Assembly: GCF_014784055.1 (NCBI RefSeq)
Contig: NZ_CP061813.1
Span: 2,986,001 to 3,050,000 of the forward strand
Direction of reading: 5' to 3'
Source: Polaribacter haliotis
Lineage (GTDB): Bacteria; Bacteroidota; Bacteroidia; Flavobacteriales; Flavobacteriaceae
Length of the DNA stretch: 64,000 nucleotides
In this document: one piece after another, positions 18,821 through 26,325 of the stretch
Position numbering within the stretch: the stretch's first letter is position 1
Layout of the letters: each line of letters starts with the position of its first letter
Position numbers and translations under genes: made by a program
The notes under the pieces: model-generated
Told to the model about the DNA's origin: nothing
Seen by the model: the letters and a program-made list of their open reading frames with translations, nothing else
Database searches by the model: none

Positions 18821-18905
18821 TTAGCCCAGATTGAGTGGCCTGTTTGAGCTCTTTTATCTCTTGGAAAGAGATAAAAAGCGAGTAACGAAAGCTGGAAATA
18901 GCTCC
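18821..18905 (-). repeat. Hairpin repeat element, copy 1
   Basis: Intergenic element between pabB and the small gene. On the minus strand it runs from GGAGCTATTTCCAGCTTTCG through TACTCGC and an 11-bp hairpin (TTTTATCTCTT at 18852-18862 with AAGAGATAAAA at 18866-18876) to GAGCTC, then CAATCTGGGCTAA. The same words in the same order recur at 34365-34476, and a more distant relative lies at 51345-51415. No reading frame here looks like a gene. Confidence 0.75.
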
Positions 18906-18926
18906 AAAAAAAACATTGAAAATTCA

Positions 18927-20222
18927 CTAAGAATTCAACAAAGCGAAACGCATTGCTTTTGCCTTTAATAAACACTCTTCATATTCCTTTTCAGGGCTAG
19001 ATTTTGCAGTAATTGCGCCACCAACTGAATAGGAAATATACTTTTTTTCTTCGTTATATAATATGCTTCGAATGATTACATTAAAGTCGAAATCGCCTTC
19101 TGGCGTGAAATAACCAACAGTCCCAGAATAGAGTCCACGTTTGGTTTCTTCCAAGTTTTCGATAATTTTCATCGAAGAAACTTTTGGAGCGCCAGTCATA
19201 CTTCCCATTGGAAAAGTACTTCTTAAAACTTCTACAGGATGCATGTTTTTTTCGATTTCGGAAACCACAGTAGAAATCATTTGATGCACTTGTTTAAAAG
19301 AATATACTTTGCACAATTCTTCGACTTTTACGCTTCCTTTTTTGGCGGTTTTAGATAGGTCATTTCTTACTAAATCGACAATCATTACATTTTCTGCACG
19401 TTCTTTAATATCTCTCGATAAATCGGATGCAATTTTGGCATCGTCAATTGCACTTATTAATCTTTTTGCAGTTCCTTTTATTGGTTGCGAAATAATTTTT
19501 TCGCCTTCTTTTCGAATGTATCTCTCAGGAGAAGCGCACAATGCATATTGATGCTCAATTTTTAAAAAAGTAGCAAAAGGTGGTTCTGAAATTTGGTTTA
19601 AATGTTTGTAAACTTCTATGGGATTTATGGTTGAATTTTCTGCATAAAATTCCTGACAAAAATTGGCTTCGTAAATATCTCCTCTGTGAATATGCTCTAA
19701 AACTTTGGTGACTTTTTGGTGGTATTCGTCTTTGTGAATTCTTAGTTTTATTTTAATGTCGGTTTTAGAAGAAGCTTCGACAAGCTCAGTTTGATAAATA
19801 GTTTCAAAATCGCTTTCAATCTCATCATCTACCATTTTTAAATAATGAAATTCAATGGTATTTCCTTTGATAAATAGGAGTTTTTGAGGCTGAAAAAAAA
19901 ACAAATCAGCAAAGTCTAAACCGTCGAAATTTTTCGAAGAAAGTTGTTCTACGTCGTTTTTTACATCGTAAGAGATATATCCGAAAATATAATCTTTGGT
20001 AATGGTTTGGTATTCTTTTAATTTATCGAAAGCTTGATGATAATCCGTTTTTATGGAAGTAAATTCTTCTACAGCCAATGCACCATCGAAACTAGAATAT
20101 TGTTGTTCGTAATTGTTGGAGTCTAACCAAATTGCGGTTTCAAATTGCTGACTCCAAGACAAAAGGTTTTGTTTGAAATTAGAAATATTCTCAACAGAAA
20201 AAGTACGAATGGTTCTTTGCAT
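18927..20222 (-). CDS. pabB: Aminodeoxychorismate/anthranilate synthase component I
   Basis: A 431-residue chorismate-binding enzyme that aminates chorismate, most likely to aminodeoxychorismate for folate. Conserved chorismate-binding motifs are in order: HRGDIYEANFCQEF, CASPERYIRKEG, SQPIKGTAKR, ERAENVMIVDLVRNDLS, FPMGSMTGAPK and the C-terminal YSVGGAITAKSSPEKEYEE. The usual catalytic lysine of PabB-type enzymes appears in PIKGTAKR, favouring PabB over TrpE. No glutaminase partner or aminodeoxychorismate lyase is fused or adjacent. Confidence 0.9.
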   Translation of the reverse strand: MQRTIRTFSVENISNFKQNLLSWSQQFETAIWLDSNNYEQQYSSFDGALAVEEFTSIKTDYHQAFDKLKEYQTITKDYIFGYISYDVKNDVEQLSSKNFDGLDFADLFFFQPQKLLFIKGNTIEFHYLKMVDDEIESDFETIYQTELVEASSKTDIKIKLRIHKDEYHQKVTKVLEHIHRGDIYEANFCQEFYAENSTINPIEVYKHLNQISEPPFATFLKIEHQYALCASPERYIRKEGEKIISQPIKGTAKRLISAIDDAKIASDLSRDIKERAENVMIVDLVRNDLSKTAKKGSVKVEELCKVYSFKQVHQMISTVVSEIEKNMHPVEVLRSTFPMGSMTGAPKVSSMKIIENLEETKRGLYSGTVGYFTPEGDFDFNVIIRSILYNEEKKYISYSVGGAITAKSSPEKEYEECLLKAKAMRFALLNS

Positions 20223-20244
20223 ATTCTCGGTAAAAATACAAATC

Positions 20245-21462
20245 TTATTTGTTAGAAATAGGAATTTTTAAACTGATTCCTGTTTGAATATCAGGAGAAT
20301 TATTTAAAGATAAATCTTCTTTTAAATAGATGGAAAAACTGTAATTTTCTCTTCCATATGTGTAAATCCAACTCCAAGCAGATTGATAGTCGTACAATTT
20401 CTCGAATCCATTTTGCCAGCCAGAATGTATTTCTTGCCATTTACCAACCAATTGATAGTAGTTGGCTTCGTCTCTTCTGCTAAAACTAGATTGAATTTGA
20501 TAATTTGCAGAAATAGAATGGTAATTCCCTTTTCGAGTGTATTTTGTATACTCTAACATTCCTTCGAAACTCAATAAATAGTTGTTGTTTCCAAGTTGAA
20601 CATTTTCTTTAAAATCGACAATATTTCTTCTTAAAATTGCAGAACCGAAAGAAGTTCTAATTTCATTTGTATTTTTTAAACTCCATTTTTTTATAATATT
20701 TCCAGAAAAACCAAAATCTAAAGAAGGATTATCTTTGGAAGTATTAATACCAAAATGCGAGCCAAAATTCACTGAGATATTTCTTTTTTTCAAGGAGATA
20801 AAATCTGGATAATAAAAATGATTTACCTCAATTCCTGCAAAAATAAATTGTCCGTCTTTTAGTGCCAATTTTCTTCCATTTCTATCTTGATAACGAACAT
20901 TCACTTGATTTAATCCATAATATTTTCGTCCAAAAGGATCTTCTCCACCAGCAATATTGCTATGAAACCATTCTATAGTTTCATCACTTGTAAAAAAAGA
21001 AAACGGATATTTTCCTTTGGTTATTAAATAGGAGCGAAGTGAAATACCCAATTCATGGCTTTTGCCAATTTTTGTATTAAAATCGATTCTAAAATTTTTA
21101 AAAACAGCGTCTACAATAATGTTTTCATATTCTGAAGGTGTTGTTTGTTGGTCTCTGTAAAAATTTCTGTTAAACCAAGTTTGTTCACGAAGTTGATTTC
21201 TTGTGGCTTCATCTTTTGGTAAATACATTTCCACAAAAGGATGAAACGTATTTGCACTTGCCAACGAGAAATTCAATGTCATTTTTTGTGGTGGACGTAC
21301 TTTAAAATTCTGATTTATTCTTGCAGAAAACAACCCAAAATGATGAATTGGCAACATACTCGGTTTGTCTATCCCGTTTTTTAATTGAATAGAATCTTTC
21401 TTTTGCCCAAAAGAGGAAATAGAAATCACTAAAAATAAAAAAGAGAAAATTATTTTCTGCAT
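20245..21462 (-). CDS. Outer-membrane beta-barrel-like protein of unknown function
   Basis: About 405 residues from the ATG at 21462, chosen because it begins a clean signal peptide ending in SFGQ; the longer frame from 21504 puts 14 residues before it. The mature protein is rich in alternating aromatic beta strands (FAGIEVNHFYYPDF, FGLFSARINQNF) and ends with a strand-like ISLKIPISNK, fitting an outer-membrane barrel, possibly of the DUF3187 group. It lies 22 bases upstream of pabB on the same strand, probably co-transcribed without an obvious functional link. Confidence 0.72.
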   Translation of the reverse strand: MQKIIFSFLFLVISISSFGQKKDSIQLKNGIDKPSMLPIHHFGLFSARINQNFKVRPPQKMTLNFSLASANTFHPFVEMYLPKDEATRNQLREQTWFNRNFYRDQQTTPSEYENIIVDAVFKNFRIDFNTKIGKSHELGISLRSYLITKGKYPFSFFTSDETIEWFHSNIAGGEDPFGRKYYGLNQVNVRYQDRNGRKLALKDGQFIFAGIEVNHFYYPDFISLKKRNISVNFGSHFGINTSKDNPSLDFGFSGNIIKKWSLKNTNEIRTSFGSAILRRNIVDFKENVQLGNNNYLLSFEGMLEYTKYTRKGNYHSISANYQIQSSFSRRDEANYYQLVGKWQEIHSGWQNGFEKLYDYQSAWSWIYTYGRENYSFSIYLKEDLSLNNSPDIQTGISLKIPISNK

Positions 21463-21626
21463 TTTGTAAAAATAAGCAAAGTTTGTGTTCTGAAAAGAGT
21501 TCAAAATTTAAAATTCAGAGTTTAAGGTTCAATATTAAAAAGAGTTTAGTGAAAATTATTTACATCTAAATCTGTGAAATCTGTGTCTAAAAACATCACA
21601 ATAAACCACAAAAAAACCAAATAAAA

Positions 21627-21657
21627 AGACCTTTTAAGTTACAAACTCAAAAGGTCT
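21627..21657 (-). terminator. Terminator after lpd
   Basis: Stem AGACCTTTT / AAAAGGTCT (21627-21635 with 21649-21657), extended inside by AGTT/AACT around a short loop. On the minus strand it is followed by a TTTTTATTTGG tract. It sits about 40 bases downstream of the lpd stop. Confidence 0.8.
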
Positions 21658-21699
21658 CATATATGAATTTAAATATTTAAAAAAAGAAATATTTAAAAA

Positions 21700-23100
21700 T
21701 TATGCATTTAAAGGTTTTCCATCCCAAGCCGCTTTTGCAGCTTCTTTTACAGCTTCAGAATAGGTTGGGTGACCATGACAAATTCTTGCCAAATCTTCTG
21801 CAGATGCTCTGTATTCCATTGCAACTGCAGCTTCCATAATTAAATCTGCAACACGTGCACCAACCATGTGAACTCCTAAAATTTCATCTGTATTTTTATC
21901 TGCTAAAACCTTTACAAAACCATCTAAATCTCCACTAGCTCTAGATCTTCCTAAAGCTCTCATAGAAAATTTACCAGCCTTGTAAACTACTCCAGCATCT
22001 TTTAGTTCTTGTTCTGTTTTACCAACAGCGGCAACTTCTGGCCATGTGTAAATAATACCAGGAATTAAATTGTAATCTATATGCGGTTTTTCGCCAGCTA
22101 AATATTCTGCAACGACTACACCTTCTTCTTCAGCTTTGTGTGCTAACATTGCACCTTTAACAACATCTCCAATTGCGTATATATTAGAAACATTGGTTTG
22201 TAAATGATCGTTTACAGAAACTTGCCCACGTTCATTAACTTCTACACCCACTTTTTCTAAACCTAAACCAGTAGTATATGCTTTTCTACCAACAGCAACT
22301 AAACAATAATCTCCGGTAAATGTAACTTCTTCGCCTTTTTTATTATTTGCTTTTACAGTAACTTCATTTCCATTTCTTTCTACAGCTGTAACACCATGAC
22401 TAACTGCAAATTTAACTCCTTGCTTCTTTAAAACTTTTTGAAGTTCTTTGGAAACATCAGCATCCATAGTAGGTGTAATTTTTGCGGCATATTCTACAAC
22501 TGTAACATCTGCACCTAAACGTTTGTAAACAGAACCTAACTCTAAACCAATTACACCACCACCAATTACAACTAAATGTTTTGGTACTTCTGGTAATTTT
22601 AATGCTTCTGTAGAAGTTATTATTCTTTCTTTATCTAAAGTAATAAAAGGTAAAGTAGAAGGTTTAGAACCTGTAGCTATAATAATATTAGTTCCTTCAA
22701 TTACTTCAGAAGAACCATCGTTTTTTGTTACTTTTACGTGTGTAGCATCTTCAAAAGAACCTAAACCTTCAAAAACATCAATATTGTTTTTGTCCATTAA
22801 GTATTTAATACCACCAGTAGTTGTTTCTACAATTTTAGCTTTTCTGTCAACCATTTTACCAAAGTCGAAAGTTGGTTTTTCAACAGAAATACCATGATCT
22901 TCGAAATGATTTACGGCATCATAATAATGGTGAGAAGAGTCTAATAAAGCTTTAGAAGGAATACAACCTACGTTGGTACAGGTTCCTCCTAAAGTTGAAT
23001 ATTTTTCTATAATTGCTACTTTTTTACCTAATTGAGAAGCTCTAATTCCAGCAATATATCCTCCAGGACCAGAACCAATTACAATAATATCGTATTTCAT
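21700..23100 (-). CDS. lpd: Dihydrolipoyl dehydrogenase (E3)
   Basis: A 466-residue flavoprotein disulfide reductase that reoxidises dihydrolipoamide in the pyruvate, 2-oxoglutarate and branched-chain dehydrogenase complexes or the glycine cleavage system. The N-terminal FAD motif IGSGPGGYIAGIRASQLG (8-25), the redox-active GGTCTNVGCIPSK, the NAD motif VIGGGVIGLELGSVYKRLG, the second FAD motif IYAIGDV and the C-terminal catalytic HGHPTYSE are all present. It is a single gene divergent from the haem-binding protein gene and followed by a terminator. Confidence 0.97.
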   Translation of the reverse strand: MKYDIIVIGSGPGGYIAGIRASQLGKKVAIIEKYSTLGGTCTNVGCIPSKALLDSSHHYYDAVNHFEDHGISVEKPTFDFGKMVDRKAKIVETTTGGIKYLMDKNNIDVFEGLGSFEDATHVKVTKNDGSSEVIEGTNIIIATGSKPSTLPFITLDKERIITSTEALKLPEVPKHLVVIGGGVIGLELGSVYKRLGADVTVVEYAAKITPTMDADVSKELQKVLKKQGVKFAVSHGVTAVERNGNEVTVKANNKKGEEVTFTGDYCLVAVGRKAYTTGLGLEKVGVEVNERGQVSVNDHLQTNVSNIYAIGDVVKGAMLAHKAEEEGVVVAEYLAGEKPHIDYNLIPGIIYTWPEVAAVGKTEQELKDAGVVYKAGKFSMRALGRSRASGDLDGFVKVLADKNTDEILGVHMVGARVADLIMEAAVAMEYRASAEDLARICHGHPTYSEAVKEAAKAAWDGKPLNA

Positions 23101-23157
23101 AAGTAAGTTTATTTGCGTTTTTTGTAACCTTTTGGTTTAATTTCTAATAATAATTCA

Positions 23158-23165
23158 CAAAAATA
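23158..23165 (-). promoter_or_regulatory. -7 element for lpd
   Basis: On the minus strand this reads TATTTTTG, an exact TAnnTTTG match, about 58 bases before the lpd ATG, giving a leader of roughly 50 nucleotides. No clear -33 element. Confidence 0.45.
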
Positions 23166-23234
23166 CGCATATTTTCATAAAATAAAGTAAGAATTTATTA
23201 GTTTTACAACATAAATTATTCTTAATTTCTAGAT

Positions 23235-23708
23235 ATGAAGATTCTAAAAAAAGTACTTGTTTTCTTGTTAATTGTTCTTGTAATTTCTCAGTTTTTTGGG
23301 CCGGAAAAAAATGATGGCGATTTAGCTTCTGTATCTACTTTTCTACAAGAAACAAATCCGCCAGAAGATGTAAAGAAAATATTAGAAACTACTTGTTTCG
23401 ATTGTCATAGCAACAAAACAACTTATCCATGGTACAATAATATTACACCTGTAAATTATTGGTTAGAAGACCATATTAAAAATGGTAAAAAACATTTAAA
23501 CTTTTCTAAATGGAGCGAATATTCTCTAAAAAGAAAAGAGCATAAAATGGATGAGTTACATGAAGAAGTAGAAAAAGGAGAAATGCCTTTAGAGTCTTAT
23601 ACATACACACATTCAGATGCGGATTTAACACCAGAACAAATTGCAACAGTTGTTGCTTGGGGTAAAAAAGTACAGGCAGATTATAAACTTCAAATGCAAG
23701 CTAAATAA
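23235..23708 (+). CDS. Membrane-anchored haem-binding domain protein
   Basis: A 157-residue protein with one N-terminal hydrophobic anchor (about 5-22) and a periplasmic domain holding a single c-type haem motif CFDCH near residue 54, followed by SNKTTYPWYNNITPVNYWLEDHI. This matches the Haem_bd domain found across Bacteroidota envelope proteins; its electron partner is unknown. The C-terminal ATVVAWGKKVQADY resembles the end of small cytochromes. The stop codon directly abuts the TTG start of the next gene, so the two are co-translated. Confidence 0.87.
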   Translation: MKILKKVLVFLLIVLVISQFFGPEKNDGDLASVSTFLQETNPPEDVKKILETTCFDCHSNKTTYPWYNNITPVNYWLEDHIKNGKKHLNFSKWSEYSLKRKEHKMDELHEEVEKGEMPLESYTYTHSDADLTPEQIATVVAWGKKVQADYKLQMQAK

Positions 23709-24947
23709 TTGCAAAAAAAATCGCTTTTAATAATTGGTTACGTTTGGGTAGAACCCAATTCTTCTGCAGCAGGAAAGAGAATGTTGCAGTTAATCAATCA
23801 ATTTTTAGAACGAGATTATAAAATTACCTTTGCTTCACCCTCTATAAAAAGTGAAAAAGCAATCGATTTAAAATCTTTGGGAATTGATGAAATTTCTATT
23901 GAATTAAATAATGTTTCTTTCGACATTTTTATAAGAGAATTGCAACCAGAAATTGTGTTGTTCGATCGATTTATGATGGAAGAACAATTTGGTTGGCGAG
24001 TTGCAGAAAACTGTGCAAAAGCAATCCGAATTTTAGATACAGAAGATTTACATTGTCTGCGAAAAACAAGAGAAATCTACTTAAAAAAGGGTGTAGATTT
24101 TTCTATTGACGAACTACTAAAACAAGACATCACAAAAAGAGAAATTGCGGCTATTTTAAGATGCGATTTGTCTTTAATTATTTCCACTTTCGAAATGGAA
24201 TTGTTGAAAAACACTTTCAAAATAGATGCTTCAATTTTAATGTATTTGCCTTTTTTGTTTGATGAAATTGATGAAAATCATCAAAATAAATGGAAAAATT
24301 TTGAAGAAAGAGAACACTTTATTTTTATAGGAAATTTCTTCCACAAGCCAAATGTAGATGCTGTTTTAACTTTAAAAAATGAAGTTTGGGCAGAAATTAG
24401 AAAACAATTACCAAAATCGGAATTGCATATTTATGGTGCTTATATAAATCAGCAAATAGAGCAACTTCACAATAAAAAAGAAGGTTTTATAATTAAAGGT
24501 TTTGCAGAAAATGCAAATGAAGTTGTTGGAAATGCAAAAGTAGTTTTAGCACCTATTAATTTTGGAGCAGGAATTAAAGGGAAATTAACAGAAGCAATGC
24601 TTTGTGGAACGCCAAGTGTAACGACTTCAATTGGAGTAGAAGGGATGGCTGAAGATTTGTATTGGAATGGTTTTGTTGAAGATAATTTTACTGAGTTTTC
24701 TAAAAAAGCCATTATATTATATTTAGAGAAAGAAACTTGGAAAATTGCTCAAAATAATGGAGTAAACATCATCAACAATATTTACACCAAAGAAAAAAAC
24801 GGACAATTATTTTTCAATAAAGTTGAAGAAATTCAACATTATTTAGAAAACCATAGAACAAATAATTTTATAGGAAGTTTGTTGCAACATCAAACTTTGC
24901 AGGCTACAAAATATATGAGTAAATGGATTGAGGCGAAAAATGCGTAG
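23709..24947 (+). CDS. Glycosyltransferase, GT4-like, with UUG start
   Basis: A 412-residue GT-B-fold glycosyltransferase. The C-terminal half has FIFIGNFFHKPNVDAVL, ELHIYGAYINQ and the donor-binding VVLAPINFGAGIKGKLTEAMLCGTPSVTTSIGVEGM. The reading frame is closed upstream by the previous stop and the first ATG falls at residue 24, inside the N-terminal Rossmann strand (LLIIGYVWVEPNSSAAGKRM). Translation therefore most likely starts at the TTG at 23709, immediately after the TAA of the haem protein. Acceptor and sugar are unknown; likely cell-envelope polysaccharide. Confidence 0.85.
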   Translation: MQKKSLLIIGYVWVEPNSSAAGKRMLQLINQFLERDYKITFASPSIKSEKAIDLKSLGIDEISIELNNVSFDIFIRELQPEIVLFDRFMMEEQFGWRVAENCAKAIRILDTEDLHCLRKTREIYLKKGVDFSIDELLKQDITKREIAAILRCDLSLIISTFEMELLKNTFKIDASILMYLPFLFDEIDENHQNKWKNFEEREHFIFIGNFFHKPNVDAVLTLKNEVWAEIRKQLPKSELHIYGAYINQQIEQLHNKKEGFIIKGFAENANEVVGNAKVVLAPINFGAGIKGKLTEAMLCGTPSVTTSIGVEGMAEDLYWNGFVEDNFTEFSKKAIILYLEKETWKIAQNNGVNIINNIYTKEKNGQLFFNKVEEIQHYLENHRTNNFIGSLLQHQTLQATKYMSKWIEAKNA

Positions 24948-24952
24948 CATTT

Positions 24953-25021
24953 TAGTATTCAGTAAAACAGTCTTTAGTTAGAAGTGAATAACTGACTGAT
25001 TACTGCAAATTGAAGACTGCA
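24953..25021. repeat. CAGT/ACTG-rich repeat words, copy 1
   Basis: Intergenic stretch between two convergent genes, built of words such as TATTCAGTA, ACAGTCTTTAG, ACTGACTGATTACTG and TTGAAGACTGC. The same words recur at 26251-26316 and 33924-33960. It is imperfectly self-complementary and contains no gene. Confidence 0.5.
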
Positions 25022-25024
25022 TAC

Positions 25025-26239
25025 TTATTTTCCACGTTCATAATCCAAAGGCAAAGAATTTGCAAATTTTTCATAAGACCAATAACCTTCGTAATAAACA
25101 TTTAGTGGGTTTACCATAAGTCCATTTCTGTCTATTTCAATAGGTCTTTCTAAAGGAATTACAGAAGAGGTTTGTGGCAATGCTTTTCTAGGTTTGCTAA
25201 AAGCTTTTCTTAAAATATAGGCTTTTTCTTCTAATTCTTTTGTGTAAACAACACTAATATTATTCTCGAAACTCAAAAAATAAGCTCCATTTTCTTTGGT
25301 AATTATTTCGTTTACTGGAACTTTAGATTTGTATAAATAATCTTTAGATTTTGGTAATCTGGCTTTTCTTAAAACCACTAAAGCAGTATCTAAACTAGTT
25401 TTTGGTTCTTCGATTTTCTTAGAAAAATTGATTCGAGAACGATTTAATTTTACCAATTCTCTTGCGTTTTTAATTTGTTTTTCAGTTGGTCTTTCTGGGT
25501 TTAAGACTCTTTTAAATTGATGCACAATAAAACCATCTTTGTACGTCGTATTTTTTATTAAAGATTGATAAAAATGTGTAAAAGAACCATTGTACGCTTT
25601 TAATCTGTTTTCTTTCCATTTGCGCTGTTTCCTTTTACTGCCTTTTAAATTTTCGTATCGAGAATAGCCTAAATAGGTTACATAATTTTTATTAATGATA
25701 AAACTTTCTAAATCGAACGTTATTTTATAGCCTAATTTTTTATGTTTAATTTCTAAAGGTTCTCTAGCAATAGCCGTAAGAATATTGTTTTTTGCATCAT
25801 ACTCAAAATGCAACACTTTCGGATTTAAGATTTTGCAATCTTCAGCCAATTCTGTTTGTCCAATAAATTCTTGTTTAAAACGAATAAGGCTGTGTTTCCA
25901 TTCATCATCATAAACCGTTTTACGAATTACAATTTCACTCAGCATATTTTCATCTTCCAACAAAGTAAACTTTAAAGGGTTTTTATATGTTGATGTTTTT
26001 AAAGGATAATTTATGGTTTTATAGCCCAAATAAGAAACAATTAATTCATATTGTCCTTCCTTAGCTTTTATAGAAAATTCACCATTTTCATTTGTAGTTG
26101 TGCCAACCATTGTATTGTTAAAATACACTGCAGTTCCTTCTAAAGGCCCGTTTTTATCATACACAGTTCCTGTAATTGTAATTTGTGCGAACATACAATT
26201 GGAGATGAATATGAATAAAAGTAGGATTTTATGTTTCAT
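25025..26239 (-). CDS. Secreted carboxypeptidase-regulatory-like domain protein
   Basis: A 404-residue exported protein. After a signal peptide (cleavage near CMFAQ, residue 19) a CarbopepD_reg_2 domain spans about 20-105 (ITGTVYDKNGPLEGTAVYFNNT… GEFSIKAKEGQYELIVSYLGYK), the module usually found at the N-terminus of TonB-dependent receptors. The remaining 300 residues are basic and lack a plug or long barrel, so this is a free-standing version, probably bound to the outer membrane. Function unknown. It sits between two CAGT-word repeats, 86 bases downstream of the M3 peptidase gene. Confidence 0.82.
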   Translation of the reverse strand: MKHKILLLFIFISNCMFAQITITGTVYDKNGPLEGTAVYFNNTMVGTTTNENGEFSIKAKEGQYELIVSYLGYKTINYPLKTSTYKNPLKFTLLEDENMLSEIVIRKTVYDDEWKHSLIRFKQEFIGQTELAEDCKILNPKVLHFEYDAKNNILTAIAREPLEIKHKKLGYKITFDLESFIINKNYVTYLGYSRYENLKGSKRKQRKWKENRLKAYNGSFTHFYQSLIKNTTYKDGFIVHQFKRVLNPERPTEKQIKNARELVKLNRSRINFSKKIEEPKTSLDTALVVLRKARLPKSKDYLYKSKVPVNEIITKENGAYFLSFENNISVVYTKELEEKAYILRKAFSKPRKALPQTSSVIPLERPIEIDRNGLMVNPLNVYYEGYWSYEKFANSLPLDYERGK

Positions 26240-26250
26240 GATTTTTTTTA

Positions 26251-26316
26251 AAGTCTTCAGTCTTCAGTTTTTAGTCAGTTTTTGACTGCCTGCTGAAGAC
26301 TGTTTTACTGCTTACT
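26251..26316. repeat. CAGT/ACTG-rich repeat words, copy 2
   Basis: Contains AGTCTTCAGTCTTCAGTTTT, then CTGCTGAAGACTG and ACTGCTTACTGAAAAATTA. Left and right halves can pair (CAGTCTTCAG with CTGAAGACTG), giving an imperfect hairpin. Related words lie at 24953-25021 and 33924-33960. Confidence 0.55.
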
Positions 26317-26325
26317 GAAAAATTA

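Noticed and set aside
18745..18975. A 76-codon minus-strand open frame between pabB and the small gene
   Set aside because: It overlaps the end of pabB and lies across the hairpin repeat at 18821-18905; its product is aromatic-rich and not protein-like for this genome.
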